From JAQUCI01 sp034932685 (GTDB lineage Bacteria; Bacillota_I; Bacilli_A; Erysipelotrichales; Erysipelotrichaceae), in the NCBI GenBank assembly GCA_034932685.1, contig JAYFOM010000043.1:1-13902 (forward strand): a stretch of DNA of 13,902 nucleotides. Direction: 5' to 3'. The translations under genes and the position numbers were made by a program. A model generated the notes under the pieces. The model saw only the letters and a program-made list of their open reading frames with translations, was not told the DNA's origin and made no database searches. Position 1 is the first letter of the stretch. Each line of letters opens with the position of its first letter. Shown here in pieces: positions 1 through 6,594 of this stretch.

Positions 1-1
1 T

Positions 2-1150
2 CCTCATTACTCAACCTTCTCCCAAAACTATTTGAGACGTTACGTTAACACTACTATTTTTGAAGAGATCTTCGCCACAATCCTCGAGTTAGCTGTGTCA
101 AAGAAACTAGTGTCAGGTAGAGATCTATTTACAGATTCAACACATATCAAAGCTAATGCCAACAATAAGAACTTTAAAAACCAAGTACAGGTAGTGGTTA
201 AACAAAGGAAGTTAGAATTAGAAAAGGAAATCAATTCAATACGCCAAGAGTTAGGAAAAGATGAATTAGTGTTTGAAGATGAAGAAGAAACTCAAAACAT
301 AAAGGTTAGTACGATTGATGAGGACAGTGGATATTATCATCGAGATGAAAAAGAAAAAGGCTTTATGTACTTAGATCATCGGACAGTAGATGGATTAAAC
401 AATTTCATCGTCGATGCTTATATCACACCTGGAAACGTTCATGACTCAAGACCTTATCTTAAAAGACTGGATTACATCTTAAATAAATATCATTTCAAGA
501 CGAAAAATGTGGGCTTAGATAGTGGCTATTATAGTTGGGAGATCATGGAAGAACTAGAGAAGAAAGAAGTATTCAGTGCCGTAGCTTATCGTCGATTCAA
601 TACTAATAAAGATGACAAGAAGAAGTTCAAATACGTTGAAGAGTTAGATTCTTATGTTTGTCCTATTGGTCATCTAATACCTTTAAGGAATATCGACAAG
701 TTGGGTTATAAACACTATTTCGATAGTAAACAATGTGCAGGATGTCCAATGCTCATGAGTTGTGCTGGAAAAGGTAAGCGTAAAGAGATTCGTAGACATG
801 TCAAACAAGAAGTATATGAGCGAGCCAGAGAGAGAAGACTAAGTGAACATGGTAAGTCGCTATATGCCAGACGCAAAACCACAGTAGAAAGAAGTTTCGC
901 TGATAGTAAGCAGAATCATGGCTATCGTTATGCGACTCATCGAGGTATAACCAAGGTCCAAGATCACGCTTGGTTATCTTGTGCTGCCCAGAATATGAAA
1001 AAGATGGCATTACTGCTTCATCAAAGCGATAAGATGGCTATCAGTAATCTTTATAAATCTATCAATTCCTTATCTAAACGACTATATGGTCGTTTTTTTT
1101 TCAAATTAAAAGTACACCCTTTTTATAGAGTGTACTTGTCATCAGTCTGA
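2..1150 (+). CDS. IS1182-family transposase, 3' part (5' end outside window)
   Basis: This is the catalytic part of a DDE transposase. The frame is open from base 2, upstream of the first possible start (TTG at 32), and reads PHYSTFSQNYLRRYVNTTIF, the usual interior of IS1182-type transposases, so the N-terminus is cut off by the window edge rather than initiating at 32. Catalytic residues visible: first Asp at 134-136 in FTDSTHIKANA, second Asp at 518-520 in VGLDSGYYS, Glu at 887-889 in TTVERSFADSK. Between the last two is a four-Cys cluster (VCPIGH, then CAGCPMLMSC), a small zinc-ribbon-like insertion. The reading frame crosses a run of nine T (1093-1101) and then the terminal hairpin and inverted repeat, so the stop codon TGA is also the last three bases of the IS. 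The final ~20 residues may therefore be a frameshift extension. The family call is secure; the exact C-terminus is not. Confidence 0.93.
   Translation, partial: PHYSTFSQNYLRRYVNTTIFEEIFATILELAVSKKLVSGRDLFTDSTHIKANANNKNFKNQVQVVVKQRKLELEKEINSIRQELGKDELVFEDEEETQNIKVSTIDEDSGYYHRDEKEKGFMYLDHRTVDGLNNFIVDAYITPGNVHDSRPYLKRLDYILNKYHFKTKNVGLDSGYYSWEIMEELEKKEVFSAVAYRRFNTNKDDKKKFKYVEELDSYVCPIGHLIPLRNIDKLGYKHYFDSKQCAGCPMLMSCAGKGKRKEIRRHVKQEVYERARERRLSEHGKSLYARRKTTVERSFADSKQNHGYRYATHRGITKVQDHAWLSCAAQNMKKMALLLHQSDKMAISNLYKSINSLSKRLYGRFFFKLKVHPFYRVYLSSV
1111..1136 (-). terminator. Hairpin just inside the IS right end, terminator facing inward transcription
   Basis: The arms AGTACACCCT (1111-1120) and AGAGTGTACT (1127-1136) pair at 9 of 10 positions around a 6-nt loop. 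On the minus strand the stem is followed by TTTAATTTG, so it most plausibly ends transcription entering the IS from the minus-strand operon to its right. No U-tract follows on the plus strand. Confidence 0.6.
1136..1150 (+). repeat. IS right terminal inverted repeat (IRR)
   Basis: TTGTCATCAGTCTGA. Its reverse complement, TCAGACTGATGACAA, matches the left end of the second IS copy (TCAGACTGTTGACAA, 13549-13563) at 14 of 15 bases. This fixes the right boundary of the IS at or within a base of 1150. Confidence 0.88.
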
Positions 1151-1171
1151 CAACTCAGAAGTCTGAGTTGT
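1150..1171 (-). terminator. Terminator hairpin of the minus-strand operon, abutting the IS
   Basis: A perfect 10-bp stem, ACAACTCAGA (1150-1159) with TCTGAGTTGT (1162-1171), with a 2-nt loop. It starts immediately after the stop codon of the barrel-fold gene (1172-1174). On the minus strand the U-tract expected after the stem is absent because the IS end begins there. On the plus strand TTTATCTTTTT follows, so it could also terminate transposase transcription. Confidence 0.7.
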
Positions 1172-2086
1172 TTATCTTTTTATCGACATTGCCATGCGAC
1201 GATAAGTGTGACGAATCCCTCTTATCGCAACGCTATAAGCGAAGATGTTTTCAGGTAAAGCCATCCCAAGATAGCCAGCGTCACCTAAATGGTGAATGTC
1301 AGCCCCTGCCATCTTACACATTAAAGCAATCCTTTTAATTGTATCAACATCAGCACCTTCTTGTGATGTGCCAATCGCGGTCATTGCGAGTTTACCACGA
1401 TGATGGATATAACTGATCAATGATTCGATATAATCTTGGGTTATGCCGCCTATTGTACCAGGCGCTGGTAGTAAGATTATATCAGCACCATTATCAATAT
1501 AATTAGTTACATCTTCTATTGTAATAAGTTTTGTGTTGGCTTCATTTACAATACCAGACGCATGCATTTTACCTGCGATCAAGATCATATCTTGACCAAC
1601 TGCCGCTTTTAGTTCAAGTAGTGATGCAGCTATTGCTTGCTTATCTACACCTACCCCCGGATTACCCGTAAGAGTAATAAATCTTACCCCTTGAGCAAGT
1701 GCTTTTTTTGCGTTAGCCACCGTTGCCTTACGGCCACTACTTAAAGCCCAGATATTATCTTTTTGATCTAAAGTAGTTTGACCTACAGGCTCTAGGTTAA
1801 TGCCAATGATGCGACCAGTTAATTCTGCAATCTTACCAATAACATCAGCAGTATCAACTAACCCATTGATAGTTGGATTATCGACATCCAAAACATTGAG
1901 CGTTATCATCTCAACACCCATCGCTGCTACAAACTCAGCATTTGTGATATTGCCTAGCATCGGCATAACAGTACCGATGGTCTCTGCCATCATTACTCTA
2001 CCCTCACTATTAGCGATTGCTTCAAGCAACGCTTTTTTGTTTAGGCTTTGCATACTGTTGCTAGTTAGATCAAGTAATCTATTCAT
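1172..2086 (-). CDS. Predicted (beta/alpha)8-barrel enzyme of unknown function, last gene of SIS operon
   Basis: A 304-residue soluble protein without signal or membrane segments. I recognise the family only as one found beside sugar-isomerase-type (SIS) genes and sometimes loosely labelled haloacid-dehalogenase-like or PEP-mutase-like; no HAD DxDxT motif is present. Eight strand-like segments, each ending in conserved-looking polar residues, can be counted: VMMAET (31-36), EMITLNVLD (59-67), RIIGINLEP (92-100), VRFITLTGNPG (134-144), MILIAGKMH (167-175), ADIILLPAPG (201-210), KLAMTAIGTSQ (232-242) and ADIHHLGDAG (262-271). This is the pattern of a TIM barrel. The start ATG shares its A with the stop of the upstream SIS gene (TAATG) and has no good ribosome binding site, so translation is probably coupled. 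The activity is unknown; a sugar or phosphosugar lyase, epimerase or mutase is inferred from context only. Confidence 0.72.
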   Translation of the reverse strand: MNRLLDLTSNSMQSLNKKALLEAIANSEGRVMMAETIGTVMPMLGNITNAEFVAAMGVEMITLNVLDVDNPTINGLVDTADVIGKIAELTGRIIGINLEPVGQTTLDQKDNIWALSSGRKATVANAKKALAQGVRFITLTGNPGVGVDKQAIAASLLELKAAVGQDMILIAGKMHASGIVNEANTKLITIEDVTNYIDNGADIILLPAPGTIGGITQDYIESLISYIHHRGKLAMTAIGTSQEGADVDTIKRIALMCKMAGADIHHLGDAGYLGMALPENIFAYSVAIRGIRHTYRRMAMSIKR

Positions 2087-2826
2087 TATTCGCAGCGACG
2101 ATAACGCGCTTTTAATTCTTCATTGGCAGCTTGATGCTCAACTCCTCTTAATAGCGGTAGCTCATAATCACATTCTTCCATAATGCGACAGATCTCCGTT
2201 ACTAACGATTGCGCAATAAAAGCACCAGTAATACTTGATATTGAACAGATCTTTTCTATACGGCCTGTTTCTATCAAAGCATCCCCCTGAGGACCACAGT
2301 TGTCGATAACAACATCACCAAGTTCATAAAGTTTCTTGCCACTAGGATGACGACTTGGTTCAGCAGTTGTATGTTGCATACTTGTCATCACGATAACTTT
2401 CTGCCCCATTTCTTTAGCTTTAATCGCCATATCAATGACCAAGCCGTTAATGCCTGAGTTAGAAATGATGATAAAGGCATCATTAGCTTGTACATTATAT
2501 AGATCATACATCTTTGCGGAAATACCAGAGCGACGCTCAAAGATATCATTTGGATTCTTAAAGTCTTCTAGGGTAGTATAACCTTTAATAACGAAATCAT
2601 CGGTACGAATGTGATGAAATGGCACTAATGAACCTACGCGTTCACGTAACTCAAAACCAACACCAACCGAATGACCTGAACCAAAGACATGAACAACGCC
2701 ACCATTCATCATCGTATCAGCACATAGCTTGGCAGCTTTTTCAATATTTTCACCTTGTTCAGTTTCAAGTACACCTAGTATTTTAATTAGTTCATCATAG
2801 AAATATTCCATTGTTATTTGTGTCAT
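2086..2826 (-). CDS. SIS-domain protein A (UPF0309 / SIS_2-like)
   Basis: A 246-residue sugar-isomerase-fold protein of the kind that binds phosphosugars. The start is ATG at 2826, because AAGGAG lies at 2833-2838 with 6-nt spacing. A longer frame opening at 2892 would overlap the upstream gene and has no site. Visible: FGSGHS at 48-53 (nucleotide/phosphosugar loop of this family), SNSGINGLVIDMA at 122-134 (the S-x-S-G phosphosugar motif) and SRHPSGKKLYE at 158-168. The YRAGGL motif expected after FGSGHS is degraded to RERVGSL, and the C-terminal N-x-x-G-A-D-x-H-N element is missing. It lies 13 nt after its paralogue B and overlaps the barrel gene by one base. Isomerase, deaminase or sugar-acid etherase activity cannot be chosen from sequence. 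Length is normal for UPF0309 proteins. Confidence 0.82.
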   Translation of the reverse strand: MTQITMEYFYDELIKILGVLETEQGENIEKAAKLCADTMMNGGVVHVFGSGHSVGVGFELRERVGSLVPFHHIRTDDFVIKGYTTLEDFKNPNDIFERRSGISAKMYDLYNVQANDAFIIISNSGINGLVIDMAIKAKEMGQKVIVMTSMQHTTAEPSRHPSGKKLYELGDVVIDNCGPQGDALIETGRIEKICSISSITGAFIAQSLVTEICRIMEECDYELPLLRGVEHQAANEELKARYRRCE

Positions 2827-2839
2827 TTTTAGCTCCTTC

Positions 2840-3583
2840 TTACGCGTTCCAGCGTCCAAGATACTTGTCAGATATCGCCCGATTATGGACATCGGCGCCA
2901 GTTACATTCGCACTTAATAGTACAGGTGCATCATTACCGTTATCAACAAGATACTTATAAATCTCAGCTGTCAACATTTGCGCGATCGTGTTACCAGTTA
3001 AAGTTGCCATTTGATTTATCATTGCACCATTTTTTAATTTGGTCACAACATCCGGATTAGGCGTGCATGTATCAATTACCATATCAGCCAATTCATATAG
3101 CTTTTTATTGGAAGGATGTTTACTAACTACCTTTTGTGCCTCTTTCAAAGATGTCACAACGATCAATTTATGACCGTTAGCTTTAACTTTTAAGGCTAAA
3201 TCAATAACACAACCTTCATTACCAAGATCACTACAGATAATAAACATATCATTTTTTGCTACATTGTACATATCCCACATGATATCAACAATGTCACTAC
3301 GATTAAGGAAGTTTACATCATCATAATCTTCTTTACTTACCTTACCTCTTAGTACTAGATCACGGGTATTAAACCCATGATAAGGCATTAAGCCCCCAGC
3401 ACGATAGAAAAGTTCCATCGTAAAAGCGTGATTATGATTAACCCCAAATAATTGGATCAATCCATTATCAAGCATACAATCTCCCATAAGCTTCGCTGAC
3501 GCTTTGATAACATCTTTTTGTGTTGCACAAACTTCAGCTAAATACTGTTTTCCAACCTTAAACAAATCATGATACGTAGCCAT
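2840..3583 (-). CDS. SIS-domain protein B (paralogue of A)
   Basis: A 247-residue paralogue of the next gene, collinear over its full length (compare KLYELADMVIDTC with KLYELGDVVIDNC). It keeps FYRAGGLMPYH (59-69) and GADVHN (229-234), typical of the UPF0309 type, but the first loop reads FGVNHN (46-51) instead of FGSGHS. The phosphosugar motif reads SDLG (118-121) instead of S-x-S-G, and SRHPSGKK reads SKHPSNKK (154-161). The active site is therefore altered, complementary to protein A, and a heteromer is a reasonable inference. The start ATG at 3583 has AAGGGG 8 nt upstream. It is separated from the EF-G-like gene by 34 nt that include a hairpin. Function unknown beyond phosphosugar binding. 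Confidence 0.8.
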   Translation of the reverse strand: MATYHDLFKVGKQYLAEVCATQKDVIKASAKLMGDCMLDNGLIQLFGVNHNHAFTMELFYRAGGLMPYHGFNTRDLVLRGKVSKEDYDDVNFLNRSDIVDIMWDMYNVAKNDMFIICSDLGNEGCVIDLALKVKANGHKLIVVTSLKEAQKVVSKHPSNKKLYELADMVIDTCTPNPDVVTKLKNGAMINQMATLTGNTIAQMLTAEIYKYLVDNGNDAPVLLSANVTGADVHNRAISDKYLGRWNA

Positions 3584-3608
3584 TTTAATTTCCCCTTTTC
3601 TTAATTAA

Positions 3609-3629
3609 GAGGAAGAATTAATCTTCCTC
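3609..3629 (-). terminator. Hairpin over the EF-G-like stop codon, possible weak terminator or processing site
   Basis: A perfect 8-bp inverted repeat, GAGGAAGA (3609-3616) and TCTTCCTC (3622-3629). The stop codon (3618-3620) lies in its 5-nt loop. Only TTAATTAAG follows on the minus strand, so it is at best a partial terminator. It may lower expression of the SIS genes relative to the EF-G-like gene, or it may be chance. Confidence 0.4.
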
Positions 3630-5699
3630 ATCCTCTTCTTTATTTCGAGCTGCTTCAGCAATCACTTTATCAGCGATTGGTTGAGGTGCTGGTTCATAGC
3701 GATCAAAACTTAGATCAAAACTACCTCTTCCTTGGGTCATTGATCTTAACTCAGTCGCATACTTCTGCATCTCAGCTAATGGAACTTCAGCGTTAACACA
3801 TTGCACGCCATCTTCAATCATATCCATTCCCATTATTATACCACGACGTTTATTAAAGTCACCAATGACAGTACCAGTATAATCCTCTGGAATATAAACA
3901 CTACACTTGCCAATTGGCTCAAGTAAGATTGGATTGGCTTTAGGCATACCAGCTTTATATGCTAAACGCGCAGCTGATTTAAAAGCGATTTCCTTTGAAT
4001 CAACTGGGTGATATGAGCCATCATAAAGCGTCGCTTTAACTCCAACTACTTTATAACCAGCTAAGATACCCTTCTGCATACATTCTCTAAGTCCTGTTTC
4101 AACTGCTGGGAAGTATTGGCGTGGAACAGCGCCACCAAATACTGCTTCCGCAAAGACCATCTCTTCAGAATCACATGGTTCAAAGCGAACCCATACATCA
4201 CCAAACTGACCAGCGCCACCACTTTGTTTTTTATGTTTACCCTGGACTTCGGCTTTACCTCTAATGGTCTCACGATATTGAACTTTTGGTTCTACTAAGG
4301 TTACTTCTACTTTATACTTATTTTTTAGACGATTTACTAACACATCAATATGTTGATCACCGACACCATACAACACTGTTTGTCTAGTCTCAGCGTTTTT
4401 AACAATTTTACATGTCATATCTTCTTCTAATATTCGCTGTAGTGCCCCTGACATCTTATCTTCATCGTTTTTACTCTTAGGTTCGATCGCTACCGCTAAC
4501 ATTGGTTTACTAAATGTAATAGCAGGTAAGATAACAGGTAGTGCTGATGTTGCTAGTGTGTCATTAGTTTGTGTATTTTGAAGTTTTGTTAATACCCCAA
4601 TATCACCAACTGTAAGTTTTGTTACTGGATGTTGCGTTTTACCCATCATGACACTTATTTGATTAAATTTCTCTGCTTTATCTTGTTGAACGTTAATAAT
4701 TGAAGCATCGAGTGTCAATGTACCACTATTAACCTTGATAAAAGATAAGCGACCAACAAATGGGTCAATGATCGTTTTAAATACTAAAGCTGAAAACGGT
4801 GCGTTTTCACTTGTTTCAATTTCAATTTCTTCACCCTTACGATTTTTAGCCTTGATTGTCTTTTGCTCAGAAAATGAAGGATAATATTCAAAAATTGTCT
4901 TTAAGACGATTTCAATACCATTATGATGTAAAGTGCTACCACATAGTACCGGTCTAACCTCACCATTTAAAACTCCAAGCTTCAATCCTCTTATAACTTC
5001 TTCTTCCGTAAATTCTTCACCAGCGAAGAATTTTTCCATAAGTTCTTCATCAGCACTAGCTACTGCTTCCATTATTTGGTCATAGTGCTTCTTTACTGTT
5101 TCACTCATTTCAGATGGTACTTCTTTACCTTCGTTCTCACCATAATAGAAAGCTTTACTCTTAAGTATGTTAACTGTACCAACTGTTTTATTTTTTTCAA
5201 TTATCGGCAGTTCAAAAGCTACGATTGAGTTATGGAATTTACTTCTAAGTTCACCATATGTTTTTTCAAAAGACGCATTTTCTTCATCCATCTTATTGAT
5301 AAAGAAGACACTAGGAATTTTCTTTTTAGCTACGATTTTCCAAGCTTTTTCAGTACCAGTTTGAATACCATCTTTTGCACTAACTAAAATTAAAAGACCA
5401 TCAGAAACAGCGATCGCTGCTTCCATTTCACCAATGTAGTCTTGATAACCTGGTGTATCGATAAAATTGATCTTACCGTTTTTCCATTGTACTGGTGCGA
5501 TGCCAGAATAAATTGAACTACCCTTTTTGATCTCTTCTTGGTCATAGTCCATGGTATTAGCACCATCACTGGTCTTACCCATGCGATCAATCGCCTTTGT
5601 CACAAATAGTGCTGCTTCAGCGAAAGTGGATTTACCACTACCACTATGACCCAATAAACAAACATTGCGTATTAAAGCCGCTTCATAATCTTTCATCAT
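3618..5699 (-). CDS. Elongation factor G-like translational GTPase (EF-G2 type)
   Basis: A 693-residue paralogue of EF-G with the complete EF-G domain order: GTPase domain (~1-270), beta-barrel domain II (~280-375), III (~385-460), IV (~460-590, with DGSYHPVDSKEIAFKSA) and V (~590-680), ending in an acidic EEDEED tail. GTP motifs: P-loop GHSGSGKST at 17-25, DTPGYQDY at 81-88, NKMD at 135-138, SAKDG at 107-111. Canonical EF-G has GHIDAGKTT and DTPGH, so this is not the housekeeping copy. Tyr85 stands where the GTPase-activating His is normally found, and switch I has KKGSSI for RGITI. Both features fit the EF-G-like/EF-G2 group, whose role is poorly defined (auxiliary translocation, stress, or ribosome protection are possibilities). 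There are two adjacent ATGs (5699, 5696). AAGGGG lies 4 nt before the first and 7 nt before the second, so the second may be used. It follows the ankyrin gene by 12 nt. Confidence 0.9.
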   Translation of the reverse strand: MMKDYEAALIRNVCLLGHSGSGKSTFAEAALFVTKAIDRMGKTSDGANTMDYDQEEIKKGSSIYSGIAPVQWKNGKINFIDTPGYQDYIGEMEAAIAVSDGLLILVSAKDGIQTGTEKAWKIVAKKKIPSVFFINKMDEENASFEKTYGELRSKFHNSIVAFELPIIEKNKTVGTVNILKSKAFYYGENEGKEVPSEMSETVKKHYDQIMEAVASADEELMEKFFAGEEFTEEEVIRGLKLGVLNGEVRPVLCGSTLHHNGIEIVLKTIFEYYPSFSEQKTIKAKNRKGEEIEIETSENAPFSALVFKTIIDPFVGRLSFIKVNSGTLTLDASIINVQQDKAEKFNQISVMMGKTQHPVTKLTVGDIGVLTKLQNTQTNDTLATSALPVILPAITFSKPMLAVAIEPKSKNDEDKMSGALQRILEEDMTCKIVKNAETRQTVLYGVGDQHIDVLVNRLKNKYKVEVTLVEPKVQYRETIRGKAEVQGKHKKQSGGAGQFGDVWVRFEPCDSEEMVFAEAVFGGAVPRQYFPAVETGLRECMQKGILAGYKVVGVKATLYDGSYHPVDSKEIAFKSAARLAYKAGMPKANPILLEPIGKCSVYIPEDYTGTVIGDFNKRRGIIMGMDMIEDGVQCVNAEVPLAEMQKYATELRSMTQGRGSFDLSFDRYEPAPQPIADKVIAEAARNKEEDEED

Positions 5700-5711
5700 T
5701 TTTCCCCTTAT

Positions 5712-6380
5712 CTATTTCAAATAATCTTTTAAATCCGAAAATTCTTGTTGACGTACATAGTCAATCGCTTTATTCCCGGCTTTATCGACGATTTCTTTGT
5801 CGGCATTATGCTCGACTAACTTCTTGCACAAATCTACATATCCCGAATAACTGGCACGCATTAATGCTGTACAACCGTTTTTATCTTGTTTGTTGATATC
5901 AGCACCACTTACTAATAATGTTTCAATAACATCCATTCTAAAAGCCAAACATGCTTCCATTAATGCTGTTCTTCCCATTTCATCTTCAGCATTGATCTCT
6001 GCATTATGAGCTAATAAATACTCAACAACTTCATTTTGACCTAAGAATGAAGCACGCATTAGTGCATTACGACCGTTATAATCTGCCGCATTTACATCAG
6101 CGTTAGCTTCTACCAACAACTTTACAATTTCAAGATGACCCTTCTTTGCTGCTCCCATGATCGCTGTTTTTTGATTGTTGTCTCTTTGGTTGACTAATGC
6201 ATTATTAGCCATAAGTAACTTAACAATCTCTAAATGACCACGTTTAGCACTACGCATTAATGCTGAGCGACCATCACCATTTTGATAATTGACATCAGCA
6301 CCCTTTGTTAGAGCTTCACTAACCGTTTTTAAGTCACCCAACGCAGCGGCATCAAAGAAAACCTTATTAATCTGATCCAT
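5712..6380 (-). CDS. Ankyrin-repeat protein
   Basis: A 222-residue protein built almost entirely of ankyrin repeats at a 33-residue period: a degenerate N-cap (4-34), five good repeats starting near 37, 70, 103, 136 and 169 (for example HLEIVKLL, NEVVEYLLAHNAEIN), and a C-terminal cap (202-222). There is no signal peptide, membrane helix or second domain, so it is a cytoplasmic protein-binding scaffold. Ankyrin repeats give no catalytic clue. The start ATG at 6380 has AAAAGGAGG at 6389-6397, spacing 8 nt. It is the first full-length gene of the operon, immediately after the leader terminator, and ends 12 nt before the EF-G-like gene. Co-transcription suggests, without proving, that it binds or regulates that GTPase or its target. 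Confidence 0.9.
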   Translation of the reverse strand: MDQINKVFFDAAALGDLKTVSEALTKGADVNYQNGDGRSALMRSAKRGHLEIVKLLMANNALVNQRDNNQKTAIMGAAKKGHLEIVKLLVEANADVNAADYNGRNALMRASFLGQNEVVEYLLAHNAEINAEDEMGRTALMEACLAFRMDVIETLLVSGADINKQDKNGCTALMRASYSGYVDLCKKLVEHNADKEIVDKAGNKAIDYVRQQEFSDLKDYLK

Positions 6381-6404
6381 GACTTAATCCTCCTTTTGAT
6401 AAAT

Positions 6405-6427
6405 AAAAAAATGGCATGATCATACCA
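6405..6427 (-). terminator. Intrinsic terminator between leader ORF and ankyrin gene (candidate attenuator)
   Basis: On the minus strand TGGTAT, loop GATC, ATGCCA (6427-6412) is followed by seven T (6411-6405). It lies 2 nt after the leader ORF stop codon and 8 nt before the ankyrin gene's ribosome binding site, so transcripts starting upstream must read through it to reach the operon. Its 5' arm can alternatively pair with leader codons 10-12 (6487-6494). Confidence 0.75.
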
Positions 6428-6429
6428 CC

Positions 6430-6522
6430 TTAAAAAATCATTTTATTAATAAGCTGACGCACGCTAAACGTGCCCGTCACAATGAAAGCATGATTAGTGA
6501 CAATTGTGTTAAAGACCCCCAT
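6430..6522 (-). CDS. 30-aa leader peptide / small ORF
   Basis: A small ORF of 30 codons: ATG at 6522, TAA at 6432-6430. A good ribosome binding site, AGAGGTG, lies at 6535-6529 with 6-nt spacing. The peptide starts MGVFNTIVTNHAFIV and ends RQLINKMIF. It is moderately hydrophobic but lacks a clear membrane helix, a charged tail, or a run of one amino acid of the kind seen in biosynthetic leaders. Thr, Phe, Ile and Val are frequent. The start, the strong site, the stop directly before a terminator, and hairpins inside the coding region all fit a translated leader controlling the ankyrin/EF-G-like operon. A free-standing small protein or type I-like toxin with its own terminator is the main alternative. 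I do not recognise the sequence. Confidence 0.6.
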   Translation of the reverse strand: MGVFNTIVTNHAFIVTGTFSVRQLINKMIF

Positions 6523-6566
6523 ATCAAGCACCTCTTTCATTATTAGGCAAGTCAGTTTATACCTAT

Positions 6567-6594
6567 ATTTTATAGTATTATATATTTTTCGCAA
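6567..6594 (-). promoter_or_regulatory. Candidate promoter for leader and ankyrin/EF-G-like operon
   Basis: TTGCGA (6594-6589) and TAAAAT (6572-6567) are 16 nt apart on the minus strand, placing a start near 6560. A perfect TATAAT also occurs at 6582-6577 but with no good -35. The stretch is very A+T-rich and also lies upstream of the divergent CDF gene, so the promoters may overlap. Confidence 0.4.

Larger units (their letters stand above)
6398..6560 (-). promoter_or_regulatory. Structured 5' leader of the ankyrin/EF-G-like operon
   Basis: The 306 bases between the ankyrin and CDF genes are mostly this leader. Besides the small ORF and terminator, two mutually exclusive hairpins are visible. 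Hairpin 1 pairs TTGTCAC (6503-6497) with GTGACGG (6480-6474). Hairpin 2 pairs GAC and GCACG with CGTGC and GTC across 6478-6456, with a GG bulge. They compete for 6478-6474. The loop of hairpin 1 carries ATCATGCT (6494-6487), which can form 8 pairs (two G-U) with GGTATGAT (6426-6419), the 5' arm of the terminator. Ribosome position on the small ORF could decide which forms. The 5' end near 6560 is inferred from the promoter. Confidence 0.5.

Noticed and set aside
1800..2183. 127-codon plus-strand ORF opposite the barrel and SIS A genes
   Set aside because: It is a mirror of conserved coding sequence on the other strand, with no binding site and no recognisable protein.
2827..2892. Longer SIS protein A starting at 2892 and overlapping protein B
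   Set aside because: The ATG at 2826 has a near-ideal AAGGAG and gives the normal family length.
6480..6522. Leader peptide start MGVF resembles the ErmC leader (MGIF)
   Set aside because: Only four residues agree in kind and the stalling residues do not match; too short to claim homology or macrolide sensing.
6520..6540. AGAGGTGC on the minus strand, resembling the start of a lysine riboswitch
   Set aside because: The rest of the lysine-aptamer consensus is absent, and the string is the ribosome binding site of the leader ORF.
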